NCBI GenBank assembly: GCA_025642075.2
Contig: JAODUO010001328.1
Coordinates: 51,962 to 115,961 of the forward strand
Length of the DNA: 64,000 nt
From: Ridgeia piscesae
Taxonomy: Eukaryota > Annelida > Polychaeta > Sabellida > Siboglinidae
Direction: 5' to 3'
Shown here: piece after piece, positions 34,690-46,775 of the stretch
Layout of the letters: each line of letters begins with the position of its first letter
How positions within the stretch are numbered: the stretch's first letter is position 1
Made by a program: the position numbers and the translations under genes
Notes under the pieces: generated by a model
What the model was told of the DNA's origin: nothing
Databases searched by the model: none
What the model saw: the letters and a program-made list of their open reading frames with translations, nothing else

Positions 34690-35240
34690 GGGTTCTGCTA
34701 GATGCACGGCATCGCCAGTGTTTTGTATCATACCCAGAATGTTCGGAATTCTGCCATGGACGGTCCCAAGCCCGACTGAGAAAAGAGGAGGGTTGAGCAA
34801 AGGGCTAACAACCCTTTCACGTAAAAAAAGATTGTTATGAAAACATCGACCAAAGGAACTCTCCTGAACATGGGAGAGGGAGGGCCTCCTGGGGAGAATA
34901 TGACGCCATGCAGTGAAAGCCGCAAGGAAGCTACATCGCCGATACCCTTCTTGTCTTCCAAGAAAAGAAACAAAATCGGAACATGGAACGTGAGAACCAT
35001 GTTCGAAGCAAACAAAGCAGCCCAAATAGCAAGGGAATGACGGGCCTACATCACAGTACTACGGCTAAGTGAAAGGAGGTGGACACAGTCGGGGCAAGTC
35101 AGACTGAATCTGAATCTGAATCGGGAGAAATGATTCTGTACTAAGGACGTAAAGATGAAGATGCACATCACACATAAGGCGTGACACTCATGTTGACACA
35201 TGAGGCACAGAATGCTTCTATTAGATATACTATCGAAATA
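34690..35240 (+). mobile_element. LINE endonuclease fragment (RTE/CFDP2-like)
   Basis: The plus strand encodes NKIGTWNVRTMFEANKAAQI, then after a stop VLRLSERRWTQSGQVRL. This is the start of an apurinic-type endonuclease domain of RTE-like LINEs (KIGTWNVRT...LGLSE.RW). A TGAATC microsatellite has expanded inside it near 35,105. Confidence 0.75.
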
Positions 35241-35649
35241 ATATGTTAATAATGTACAATCCTGTCAATTCACAGGTCAGGTCGAAATCGTATTTGCACA
35301 TAACTTAGTTATCTTAATAACTGTTATAAGGCTAATGTTCGTGTAGAGAATTGTAGTTATTTTAGTCTACATTTCCGTGTGGTGCTGATAACAAACAGTT
35401 ACATTGTATTTTTACTTTTTACTCTTATTTCAAGTTATTTTGAAAGTTACTTATAACGTTTTTAAACTAGTGAGTTTTTCCATTTTTAGTTTTACTTGTG
35501 TAGTTGTGATGTGAGTTACTTGTATGCTTACTTAAGTAAAACATTAAATAGTTCATTCAACGCTGTTCAGTAGTGACATAAACGATCGCTAGGAGAGAAT
35601 GAGTCATCACCCTGAGGAGATTCCTTTCACACTCCATTGGACAGAAGCA

Positions 35650-37016
35650 TACTGACGCTCACGTCAGTATCAACAGCGGTCCCTCGAAACGACGATGACG
35701 TCTCAAGGGCCCGATTCTTGATCTGCAGATCTTGTTGTAGTGTGGGCAGGATGTGCCAGACAGAAGGGAGACGTGAATATGTTGAAACATCTCCTTCTCA
35801 TTTTCACTCTTCCGTTTCACCGCCTCGTGAGGTAGACGGTTTGTCTCAAATTTGGCCGTTGCCATGTATATGATACGACGCCAAAAGACGGTCCGCAGCC
35901 ATGTGTTCCCAGGTATTGATGTTAATTTGGCCTTTCTTCATATAATATTTAGCAGTGTCTTTGAATTGTTTTCTCTGGCCACCACGTGTTCTCATACCAT
36001 GTTAGTTGTGAAACCAGTACTTGTCGGGGGAGACGGTTGTCCGACATTCTAGCATCGTGGCAAGCCCAGCGTATTTATTTCATTAGTTGGCGTTGGTGCG
36101 ACGATCTTCCTATCGGATACAAAGAATCTTTCTGAGGCAACGTTGGTGGAATTTCTCTGTAGTCTTCAGATGACACAGACAAGTAACCCACGCCTCGCTT
36201 CCGTAGAGTAGAGTGGTAATACAAACGGCTTTGTAGACCATAACTTTAGTATCTTTCATGAGGTTGTGGTTATCGAACACTCGGTTGCTCGGTTTACTGA
36301 AGGATGTGCTGACCAAGCACATACGGTGTTGAATGTCTGCTTTAATTGTGGCCTTCTGGGATAGATGACTCCCTAAGTACGGACAATGTTCAATAACTTA
36401 TAGGGTTGTTCCAAATACTTTAATGTCGGGAGTTCCTTCAATATTGCCAATATTGCCAGGAGCGGGTTGGTAGATGAATTTTGTTTTCCTGGTGTTGATG
36501 GAATGTCCTAAATTTTGATATGCTTCTTTAAGGAGGTCAAGGCATGTCTGAAGCTCTTCTGCTGTGCGGGCTTGAATGGCAGAGTCATCAGCATATTGAT
36601 GGTCTGCAACGGCATTCTTTGTCATTTTTCTCTTGGCCTTGAGACGATTCAGGTTTAATATTGTCCCATCTAGACGGTAGTCAATTTCATAGGCGGTCAC
36701 GGACAAGAAAAAGTATGGTACATTGGCAGAGAGTGAAAATAGTCGGTGCGATAGCGAATCCATTATTCATCCCTGTACGCATGGTGAAAGGCTATGTTTC
36801 AGTCCTATTGACGAGTTGGTGTCATCTTGTCGTGGAGAAGGCTCAGGATTGTGATGAAGTTGGCAGGGCAACCAAATCTCGATAGCACTTTCCAGAGAGC
36901 TTCGCGATTGATGGAGTCGAAGGCCTTAGTCAAGTCAGTGAAAGCCATGTAAAGATCCTTTTTTGTTCCCGACATTTCACTTGGATTTGTCGGGCCACAA
37001 AGATCATGTCCGAGGT
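35650..37016 (-). mobile_element. RTE-like LINE, RT and C-terminal part
   Basis: Minus-strand fragments in order: MAFTDLTKAFDSINREALWK, then QYADDSAIQARTAEELQTC (catalytic YADD), NTRKTKFIYQPAPG, VFDNHNLMKDTKVMVYKAVC, LLYGSEAWVT and FHQRCLRKILCI. The C-terminal portion runs to about 35,660 (ADRLLWRRIIYMATAKFE and a Cys-rich CPHYNKICRSRIG). Several frameshifts. This is the family often annotated as craniofacial development protein 2-like. Confidence 0.82.
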
Positions 37017-37315
37017 TCCCAGTGGGGGGATGTAACGAAATACATTCACTTCGTTACATTACTTAAGTAGCGAAGAACCTTTTTGAGGAACAACTTATAC
37101 TTGTAACGAAGTACTTCTTTGTTTATCTTCTTACTTTTTACTTCCATATTTTGCGTTACTAGAGTCTACCTTGTTGAACGTTTACAGGTTTACGAACACG
37201 GATCGATGCGCCACTATGCCACTGCGATATCCGTTAGTGTACGGCCGTTGTTTGTACTGCGCTAGCGCCAACATCACGGCATCAATCGTATGTCACGTCT
37301 ATCTGTTGTATAATT
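37017..37315. mobile_element. Insertion splitting the RTE-like LINE (hAT-like end)
   Basis: Begins CAGTGGGGGGATGTAACGAA and continues with ATACATTCACTTCGTTAC, resembling termini of some hAT-family elements (CAGTG...GGAGTAACG.AATACA). The other terminus is not clear. It replaces part of the LINE endonuclease and RT between the flanking fragments. Confidence 0.4.
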
Positions 37316-37502
37316 AGCGCTTGGGCCCAAGTAAAAGGCGTAGCCTGAGGTGTCCTTCCTCTGGAAAACGTGTTTCACTCAAGGCAACGATGTCAATGTC
37401 ATATCTTGCGAGTTGTCTGTCAACGATGACAGTCCTGCGTTCAGGACGATCACTGTTTTGGTTGTCCACTAAGGTTCGTACATCCCATGCTGCCCCTTTC
37501 AA
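37316..37502 (-). mobile_element. RTE-like LINE, endonuclease N terminus
   Basis: The minus strand encodes AAWDVRTLVDNQNSDRPERR and LARYDIDIVALSETRFPEEG, the N-terminal endonuclease block of the same CFDP2-like family and orientation as 35,650-37,016. Confidence 0.78.
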
Positions 37503-37689
37503 AGTTCGATAATTTCATTTGGTTCGACCGCATTGTGGTGATCCCGCCGGATATTTTCCGGCAAGGATAGGGTGGGACAGCCTAGGTTTGGACCACTTTT
37601 TCTTCGCCCGAGGAGAGTAGAGGGGATCCTGAAGAGGACTGCTCTGTCGCTGTAGTAGCTGCCGAAAAGCATTTCTGTCCATTCCCAAA

Positions 37690-38960
37690 TGCCAGACGAC
37701 ACTCCCGCTGCCTACAGATAGATCCATGACTAAGGACTTCCAGGAAATACTGCGTGAAGAATTGCGTACACAACGGCAAGGACAACCATCAAATGGTTCA
37801 ATGCCATATGTGCCAGGCGTGGGTGCATCCGGAGTGTGTGGGCGAAGACGATAAGGACATTATAGGCATTTGGTCCTGCACGTCCTGTCGTATGCTACCG
37901 ACACTCGTAGAGCGTCTACTCGAGAAGACGTCCATGCTGGAATCGCTGGTCGTCAAACTCGAACGATCAAACCAGCAGCTTGTCTCCTTGATGGGTGAAC
38001 AGAGTCAAGAAATACGACGTCTGCGAGAAGACATAGCGACAAGCAAGCGTAAAAACGGCGACGCCGACTCTAACGATGGGGGACCACAGGCAGTGACACT
38101 GCTTGTGGGGAACAGCTTGCTACGTGATGTACGCGTTGATAAAACGTCCAGTGGCAATCCCATCAAGATTCGACGGAAATCAGGCCCCACTCTGCCGATA
38201 TCGAACAAATGATCGATGACGCGGCTAAAAGGAAACATCGACGAAATATTCTCTTTGGGTGGTACTCACGAAACAACGAGTGACGTAAGTGCTGCTATCA
38301 TAAAAGAAAACATCGCGCAACTACTGCGGAAGGCGAAAACCTTGACACCAACCATCACGGTGAGCAGCGTACTGCCGTCGAAGCGTCGAGCCAATCCAGA
38401 TCGACGGGCGGACGTCAAATGAAAATGGGGGCGTGCAAGAAGTCGACGTCAAATTCGTCGACAACGACGCAAATTTAAATTGGGAACGGGGCTGCTGACG
38501 ACGCACTTTCCAGAGAGACGGGCTGATCTATCTGAGAGCGGATTTGGGCAGATTTGGAATCTGTCTCCCCCAGAACAGCCACCGAAACAAAAAAACATCA
38601 ACAACAACATCGACACGTCAAACGCAACGAACCACGACCGATTGCCGAACGCCAGAGTACCTGAAAAGTGGAAGTGGTCAAACGTCATGTCGTCGATGGG
38701 CGGGGCCAAATGGGGTAAACGAACCACGCACTGCCCCCTGCAGACCCCTGAAAAGTGTTGTGCCGGGCGGGGAACGAAATAAAGAAAACATCACCCCTGA
38801 TAGGAAAGGGGCCCTAAACGATCGGGCCCAGGGAACTTTCCCAAACACAAAACCGAGAATGTGTTTCAACGGGTTTTTGTTTTCCGAACCAACAGCGGAA
38901 AAAACACGAAAGGGATCACCTTCCCCAAATTTAAATTTTAAATGCCAGATTTTTGAACAG
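37690..38960 (+). pseudogene. LINE ORF1 with PHD finger, coiled coil and SGNH-like segment
   Basis: A C4HC3 PHD-type pattern is readable: C-x3-C, QCHMCQAWVHPEC, WSCTSC. A coiled-coil stretch follows (MLESLVVKLERSNQQLVSLM, QSQEIRRLREDI), then LLVGNSLLRDVRV, as in the esterase-like domain of CR1/L2-type ORF1 proteins. The frame is open at 37,754-38,212 and then breaks repeatedly (38,216-38,960). Part of one LINE continuing to about 41,600. Confidence 0.78.
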
Positions 38961-41600
38961 TGAAAAAGGGGACAATTGCATGTAACGTAACAACACATGT
39001 TTTTTTCAATTGTAGGGTTTATAAATTTTAAAGACTATATGGATCGAGCCACTAGCAAGGTTTTCTTGGGAAAAAAGATGGGGTCATGGACGAGCCTGGG
39101 TATGCTACATTAGAAATGTTTTAAATTTATGAGATTAATGATATGGAGGTTCATGATTTAGAAGTAATGTGGATTAAGGTTATGCCAAAAAAAACCCCCA
39201 AAAATTCTCATGTATACGGGAAATGTTTATATTATACCCCAAAGAGGGAGTATTTGAAAATATACATTTAATCCCCAAAAATTGACACTGAATGGAAAAC
39301 CCCCGAATGGGGGATCATAATGGGATTTAACCAGTTGGGGATAACTTTATAAACCCCCTTTAAGATTTGTCCAAGTAGTTAATGTTGTAACACGTGAACA
39401 GGGATATTGAAAAAATATGGACGAATATGGAGGAGGGTAACCCCCCCTGTTACTATTTGAATGGGGGCATCGGACCATAAATGGTTTTGTTAAACCTAAA
39501 GGGGAAAAATGGATACTGGATTGACAGGTTAACCGTAAGGTGTATGGGGGCCCAAAAAAAAAAGCCACATTCAATTTTTTGCCATCAAATGGGAACCCCT
39601 ATTTAGGCTTGATTCATGTGCAGATCAGTATTTATATTATCAAACGGTTATTTTCAACCTGATGGAAATATGCTTTCCCTAAAATTTTTCGAGGCTACGG
39701 GTGATAAGAGGGTAAATGGGTTTAGAGACTTAGTTCGTAAAAGACAGCGAGCTCACATGAGTGGTGATTTGAATCAAGCAAAAATATTGGTAATAAGGTC
39801 AACCGAGCCGCTTCGAAACTTAAAAAATTTTTTCCAAACACAAATTGCAGCAATGCATGAATCGGGATCCCACGATTGGTGGAAGCATATAAAACAATAA
39901 TGGGACTTAAAACAAATGGGAAATCATGCTGCAAAGCTAACAAAAAACGGATGGTGATTGTGGCTTACTGGCCAAACAATGAAGTTTTTTGTCGTGAGTG
40001 ACCATTTGCCTCGGTTAAATAAGAGTCACAAGGGGTTTACGTTAACGAGGGAAATGCCGGATCAGTATGTGATAAGCGTATGTATACCTTTAAAGCCTTG
40101 GAGATGTTAAAACCAAAAGGCTACTGGGCCGACAACATCCCCGCATGGGTGGAAATTTGAAATGTTCTCGCCCCTCCATTAATGCTATTTTTAACAATTC
40201 ATTAAGAGAAGGTGTACTCCAAAATGGAAAAAGGCCAATGTAATACCCTTTCCCAAAACAACCCCCTTGGGCGATTGAAAAAAACATTGACCAATTTCAC
40301 TAACTCCAATAGCTGCCAAGGTGTTTGAATCAATAATAATGAAATGGGTGGGTGAAACAATTGAAGGGAAATTGATGTAACAATTTGGGGGAATTAGCGG
40401 AACGTTCACAACAGACGTTCTTGTCGAACTGGTTCATATGTGGTATAAGGCACAATAAATTGAATTCTTATGTCAGAGTTGTAATGCTAGACTTTAGCAA
40501 AGCGTTTGATCTTATTAATCATCATTTTTGCTAGATAAGCTACAGTCGTATGGGTTGCCCGCACATATTTTAAGATGGATGGCAACATTTCTATTAGACA
40601 GAACTCAACGAGTAAAAATAGGAAATGAATATTCCCATTCTGGTCATCCCAATGGGGGAGTACCGCAAGGGGCATTGTCTGGACCTAAATGTTTCCTTGT
40701 TTAATAAATGATTTAAGAACGACTGTTCCATTATATAAGTATGTAGACGACAGTACTTATTTGAAATATGCGACAGAAATGATGTATCTGTTATCAAAGT
40801 CGGTTATATTGCTGCTAGATGGACAGAACAGAATGAATGAAAATTAATTCGGAAAAATCAAAAAAAATAAATTAGTTTTGCACAAGATGGCAATTTCAAA
40901 AGCACTATCCCGAATATAAAGATTGATGGGAGGGGTATAGCACAAGTTTTATGCCCAAAGGGGTGACCATTTCTCAGGATCTGACATGGAACAAACACGT
41001 GGATAATATTGTGAAAAAGGCTGGTAAACGCTTGTACATGTTATATCAGTTAAACGTGAGGGATTACCCCGAAAGATCTGGTCAGTGTTTTGTTAGTGTG
41101 GTGAGACCAGTTTAGAATATGCATGTCCTGTATGGCACACTAACTTGCCCCAATATTTGTCTGACAATATTGAAGTTATACAAAAAAGGGCCAAAATGTA
41201 TTTTTTCCTGGATTGGGTTACGCGGAAATACTTAGACGTGTTAACCTGGATACGTTGAATGTAAGACGGGACAACATTTGTCAAAAAAATTTTGATAAAA
41301 TTAAAGTCGGCACACACAGATTAAATTATCTGCGCCTGACAAAAGACATATCAAATATAATGTTAGACAACAAAATGTGTACCCGTTACCAGTTACTAGA
41401 ACGAATAGATTCCGTAACTCCTTTATACCGTGGGCTTTATACAACTGTCAGTAAAAAGGCTATTAATATGGTATGATTTGCGGTATCAAATGTATTTATA
41501 TTGTATTTGTATGATGTTTTGATGAGTTAATTGTAACCTATTGTAATGTCAATCCAACTCAGTTGAGTTGCTATTAAAACTTGTGTTATTATTAGGTTGC
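38961..41600 (+). mobile_element. Same LINE: endonuclease and RT, heavily frameshifted
   Basis: Across frames the plus strand gives an endonuclease-like HDLEVMWIKVMP near 39,150. Next come TQIAAMHESGSHDWWKHIKQ near 39,840, a domain with VVMLDFSKAFDLINHHF near 40,480, NGGVPQGALSGPKCF near 40,650 and YKYVDDST near 40,735 (catalytic YVDD). The C terminus near 41,490 is followed by a TGTTATTATTA tail. With ORF1 it makes an element of about 3.9 kb, nearly full-length but dead. Runs of A, C and G homopolymers are unusually frequent here. Confidence 0.8.
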
Positions 41601-42670
41601 ACGGTGCTATCCCTGCTGCCACTCGTCCATCGCCGGATCGGCTTTGTTATACGATCCTTGGTAGAAGCCCGCACGTGTTGTATTTTAACGTGAGGATGTC
41701 TATGCGCCTGCGGAGTTCGTGCGGGACTGGGTGAGCCACGACGACCCGGGGTTGTCCTCCTGTTGCAGCCATCACCCGCCTTCACAGCCGTTGGAAACTC
41801 AGTGTGTGTCATCTTTAGCCTGTTCTGCAGTTGTGGTTGGGTCGGGATCCTCAGGTCAAACATGTGCGCCATGGGATGCCCAACCAGGAGTACGAGAGTC
41901 CGGGCGCCATAGCCCTGAGGATCACTTGTACAATGCATGTGTGTTGATTCTGGATCAAGTGCGACAGTTGGCAAGCACTCACACGACAATGACGTTCACA
42001 ACACACTTGCGTGTAATACTGACCAGTTTGAATTAACACAAATCACCAAATGAAAATTGCCAACGTTAAATACAAACGGCGCTATAATGACTGGATCTAG
42101 TCAGTCTAAAGACAGTGAGCGAGTACATGCACTATATATGATTAAATACCAAGTGACGCTTATAATACTCAGAAATTTGTTATACATGAGTTGTTGCCTA
42201 TCTAATACTTTAATAGTGTAATGACCCAAATATTACACACGTGATAACGTTTATCCTAGTGTGTAGTTCTGCTGTGGGCTTAACGGTATTCCAACAGTTA
42301 GAAATCTGTTCACATCGTATCTCGGGATATTTTAAATTGTGTAATACGAGGTAGGTTTGTTAGCAGGTATTAGGCGATACATAGCATGGTTAAACTCTTC
42401 TCACAATTCATAGATCGATCAGGCTGGAACTCAAGGCGGATTAGAGTCGCGGTTTGTTTCGCGAAACCTCTAAAGTGATACACAATATTTTTAAATATGT
42501 GAAACTATATCTGAATATGATAAATAAATAAATAGCTACGTTGCAATTACGTAATTAAATGATACCCATAGTTCACTTATTAGAACTTTTTTTAGTACGT
42601 GTTGCGGTGCATTGTGGGGTCTTGATGGTCACCGTCATTAGAGATACACGTCATAGCCACGCCATTGAAA
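41601..42670. other. Gene-free stretch before gene A
   Basis: GC-richer at 41,600-41,950, where the minus strand is open for 146 codons (41,549-41,989) with a Pro/Arg/Thr-rich product I do not recognise. It could be a further transposon scrap. From about 42,590 the sequence is homologous to the upstream region of gene B and the relic at 55,060-55,565: GGGGTCTTGATGGTCACCGT and ACACGTCATAGCCACG. Confidence 0.45.
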
Positions 42671-42686
42671 ATGAAGATCTCCGACG
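42671..42686 (+). CDS. Gene A exon 1 (16-nt coding start, MKISD)
   Basis: ATGAAGATCTCCGACG followed by donor GTAAGC. The same 16-nt exon with one difference and a good donor exists in gene B (62,790-62,775). It joins exon 2 in phase 1 (GAC G|TA GTG ATC). Alternative: translation could begin without this exon at ATG 42,983, giving MKLSIVFVTVVITCL in the same frame, which is a more classical signal peptide. Gene B has GTG at that position, so the spliced start is the only one available to both genes. Confidence 0.62.
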
Positions 42687-43010
42687 GTAAGCGATGTTGA
42701 CATTGCTCTTAAAATATAGCACTAAAATGTGTTATTGTTATAGCAATTATGGTGTAGTATAGGGGTTTGCAAGTGTGCAAAATGTCGCTGTTAATTCTTT
42801 ACAAATATAAGGTAGATATCGGTCATGTAATAGGTTTTGGGCCAAACAATACGTATGTTAATAACATGATATCATGTTGTCACATTGCATTACATTCTTT
42901 ATCTAGCTTAATGTTGAGTAAATAATAAAATTAGGGTTGCCAATAAAAATTTAAATAGCATGTACGAAATTGTGTGGACAATATGAAACTATCCATTGTG
43001 TTTGTAACAG

Positions 43011-43138
43011 TAGTGATCACGTGTCTTATCGTGACGTCATACAACCTGCCCCAGTCAGATGGCAAGACACAGATATCTGTAGCTAAGTCGTTTTTGCGAG
43101 CCGCACTGGAGGATATACATAAGACAGCTTCTTGGTAT
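43011..43138 (+). CDS. Gene A exon 2: hydrophobic N terminus and first helix
   Basis: Product not recognised. Exons 1-5 of gene A give about 201 residues. This exon follows acceptor TGTTTGTAACAG and ends TGG TAT|GTAAGT (phase 0). It encodes VVITCLIVTSYNLP, a probable signal-peptide core, then ISVAKSFLRAALEDIHKTAS, a predicted amphipathic helix, ending WY. Compared with gene B it lacks 17 codons between SDGKTQ and ISVAK, an in-frame difference of 51 nt. Frame and both splice sites are conserved between the copies, which argues for a real gene. Proposed role: secreted signalling protein (inference only). Confidence 0.78.
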
Positions 43139-43168
43139 GTAAGTAACACCATGATTCAATTATTGTAA

Positions 43169-44335
43169 TCGTCACGTCACGTCACGTCACGTCACGTCAC
43201 GTCACGTCACGTCACGTCACGTCACGTCACGTCACGTCACGTCACGTCACGTCACGTCACGTCACGTCACGTCACGTCACGTCACGTCACGTCACGTCAC
43301 GTCACGTCACGCACGTCACGTCACGTCACGTCACGTCACGTCACGTCACGTCACGTCACGTCACGTCACGTCACGTCACGTCACGTCACGTCACGTCACG
43401 TCACGTCACGTCACGTCACGTCACGTCACGTCACGTCACGTCACGTCACGTCACGTCACGTCACGTCACGTCACGTCACGTCACGTCACGTCACGTCACG
43501 TCACGTCACGTCACGTCACGTCACGTCACGTCACGTCACGTCACGTCACGTCACGTCACGTCACGTCACGTCACGTCACGTCACGTCACGTCACGTCACG
43601 TCACGTCACGTCACGTCACGTCACGTCACGTCACGTCACGTCACGTCACGTCACGTCACGTCACGTCACGTCACGTCACGTCACGTCACGTCACGTCACG
43701 TCACGTCACGTCACGTGCACGTCACGTCACGTCACGTCACGTCACGTCACGTCACGTCACGTCACGCCACGCCACGCCACGCCACGCCACGCCACGCCAC
43801 GCCACGCCACGCCACGCCACGCCACGCCAAACCAACCCAAACCAAAACCAAAACCAAAACCAAAACCAAAACCAAAACTAAAACTAAAACTAAAACTAAA
43901 ACACACACGCACACAGACCCCCACCCCCATCGCCATCCCCACACACGCCTCAACCTCCACCTCCACCTCCACCTCCACCTCCACACCCACACCCACACCC
44001 ACACCCACACCCACACCCACACCCACACCCACACCCACACCCACACCCACACCCACACCCACACCCACACCCACACCCACACCCACACCCACACCCACAC
44101 CCACACCCACACCCACACCCACAACCCACACCCACACCCACACCCACACCCACACCCACACCCACACCCACACCCACACCCACACCCACACCCACACCCA
44201 CACCCACACCCCACCACCCACACCCACACCCACACCCACACCCACACCCACACCCACACCCACACCCACACCCACACCCACACCCACACCCACACCCACA
44301 CCCACACCCACACCCACACCCACACCACACCCACA
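43169..44335. repeat. (GTCAC)n, (GCCAC)n, (AAAACC)n and (ACACCC)n arrays in gene A intron 2
   Basis: About 595 bp of GTCAC pentamers (43,169-43,765) with two phase slips (near 43,310 and 43,715). About 60 bp of GCCAC and about 70 bp of AAAACC/AAAACT follow. CCACAC/CCACCT hexamers run on to about 44,335 and continue imperfectly to 44,575. All lie between gene A exons 2 and 3. The long repetitive ORFs are artefacts. Confidence 0.97.
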
Positions 44336-44610
44336 CCCACACCTCCACACCTTCACCCACCCACACCCACACCCCCACCGTCACAACGACACCCACCTCA
44401 CCTCCACACCCACCCCCACACCCCCCCTCCACACCCACACACACTCCCACACCCACACACCTATCCACTCACCCATATACACATCCTCCCACCCATCCAC
44501 CCACCCACCCACACCCACACACCTATCCACCCACGTATATACACACCCACCCACCCACACACACACACACACTGATCCCGTTACCATTGTGCATGTAATG
44601 TTTGTTGTAG

Positions 44611-44763
44611 TGTCGCAGAATTTACAGTCAGCTTCAAACAATTCCACTTCCTCTCCGCACCTATGGCCCAGCTGACCGGTGCCGGGTAATAGCAATGGTT
44701 CTATTAGATGTATCGTTGTCAATTCCACGGGTGGTTGAATTTAAACACAAGCCGTACACAAAG
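44611..44763 (+). CDS. Gene A exon 3: the two-cysteine exon
   Basis: A 153-nt, phase 0-0 exon with acceptor TTTGTTGTAG and donor GTAACATC. It encodes [15 protein letters not shown], then [16 protein letters not shown] and [16 protein letters not shown]. By my count 37 of 51 residues are identical to gene B exon 3, with no indel. The two cysteines, the first residue and the 24th, are the only ones expected in the mature protein and are conserved, so one disulfide is likely. [16 protein letters not shown] is a second helix-like segment. Frame conservation despite many nucleotide differences indicates coding selection. Confidence 0.84.
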
Positions 44764-45369
44764 GTAACATCTCCTATTTTTTGCGATGTTTGCGAATGTT
44801 TCTATCCCAAACGTTTCATCCATCGTACCAAATAATTTAAGGTAAACGAAGAGCATAATATTTTTATTAATTATTTGTTCGCCGTTAAAGCAGGTTGTTT
44901 CTGAAATTTGCAATCACTTGTACCTGTTTTCGATTATATTTCACGTTGTTATTCCGTGCGGTAATTGCACGATGTATGAGTGTCAGGTGTGCGTATGCTC
45001 TTGCGTGCCTCCGTTGTATGTGCGTCTGTGTGTGTGCGTCTGTGTGTGCGTATGTGTCAGTGTGCCGTGTCAATAGGGAACAATATCTGCCGATCTATGG
45101 ACATATTAAAATATGCATAAATCCATGCGTACGACAGTACAAGAATAAAGAAAGCGAGTTTGTTCAACAAATAACATATATTAATTAATTAAATAAATAG
45201 TTCGAATAAGTTTGCCGAGAAACATCATAACGCTATGTACGCTAGCGACGTTCATAGCATACGGGCAACGAAAGAGAAGGACAGATAGTTATGACAACGG
45301 CGTTGTTGATAGATTGCATTATAACGGCTACGACACCCGAAGAATCACTATATGCCAGTTGTGTTCCAA

Positions 45370-45470
45370 GCAACTCTCGTGTCTGCATGGCTTTCCGCGA
45401 AACAAGGGAACGACACGGTGACGCGAGCATTAGATATCGACACACAGACACTGCGTCAACGTAGAGCTTA
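45370..45470 (+). pseudogene. Decayed duplicate of gene A exon 4
   Basis: Reads QATLVSAWLSAKQGNDTVTR and then ALDIDTQTLRQ before a stop, clearly related to exon 4 of both genes. The acceptor is changed (TGTTCCAAG|CAACTC lacks the first exon base), so it would shift the frame. Flanks at 45,240-45,345 and 45,620-45,730 are also related (CGAAAGAGAAGGA, ATGGCTACGACTCGCG-type text), showing a tandem duplication of about 380 bp within the intron. Confidence 0.7.
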
Positions 45471-45773
45471 ATGTGTCATTGCACGAAAGGCATTACACAC
45501 ACGCGCTGTTTCAAATTTTCATAATTCGTCCCACTCTTGCACATGGCTATAACAACCTTACTTATAATATTCTTACACTTATTTAATAATGTTTTAACGG
45601 TAGCTACATATTTTACATTCCTAGCCGTGTACGGTAGAGACGTTTATAGTATTCGGGTAGCGAAAGAGAAGGAATGATATATATGGGATAGCGTTTGTTA
45701 GATCGTATTAGAATGGCTACGACTCGCGAGGAGAGTGGTTCTCAGGCAACAGCAAATGTCGCTTATGTTTCAG

Positions 45774-45935
45774 ACAACTCTCGCGCAGGTGTGGCTTGCC
45801 GCGAGACAAGTGAATGACACAGTGACGCGAACAATTTCTATCGGCGCCGACACACGGGGTCCACCGATATATAAGAAGCTTTACTATGGCGGGTTGCGGG
45901 ATTTGCGCCGACTCATCCGATTCTTGCAACTTATC
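45774..45935 (+). CDS. Gene A exon 4: third helical segment
   Basis: A 162-nt, phase 0-0 exon with acceptor GCTTATGTTTCAG and donor GTGAGTTGACCGCCG. It encodes TTLAQVWLAARQVNDTVTRT and then LRDLRRLIRFLQLI, both helix-like. Gene B has the matching exon with ATLVAAWRTASQVNNTVSRA and LQQLRQVVLLLNMF, one codon shorter and with the identical donor context. If unspliced, both copies would stop two codons into the intron (V-S-stop), a possible short isoform. Confidence 0.82.
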
Positions 45936-46261
45936 GTGAGTTGACCGCCGCTGTAGTAACAACGGCGCTTATTTTGTGGATTCCTTGACCAATATTTATA
46001 TACGGATAATTAGTAAACTTAAAACGGACGTCCATCTTTGCTAAGGGCAGCAGTAAGGACGTCGACTCCAAATTCAATTCAATTGTATGTCATGACAACA
46101 AGTGAATGTGTACATAACTGAAGTTGTCCATGTCAGTAAGTCCGATCTACGGAACGTTTTCGTTTCATTTAGGGTTTTAATTTTGAAGGAATAGCGCTTC
46201 CAGCGTTTGAAATATACTGGAACCAAATCGTTATTTTGATACAAACGCGATTAAACGCGGG

Positions 46262-46668
<407 letters not shown>

Positions 46669-46775
46669 CCTTATGTTATCATAGATAAATCCACCTATTG
46701 AGATATGTCAGCATACACTCACTCATATATCTGAAACTGCATGTTGTTTCTTTGAATACTTAATTGTGTTTCTAG

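Noticed and set aside
43715..44575. 286-codon plus-strand and up to 199-codon minus-strand frames rich in THTH, GVGV and WVWV
   Set aside because: They are translations of (GTCAC)n, (GCCAC)n and (ACACCC)n arrays.
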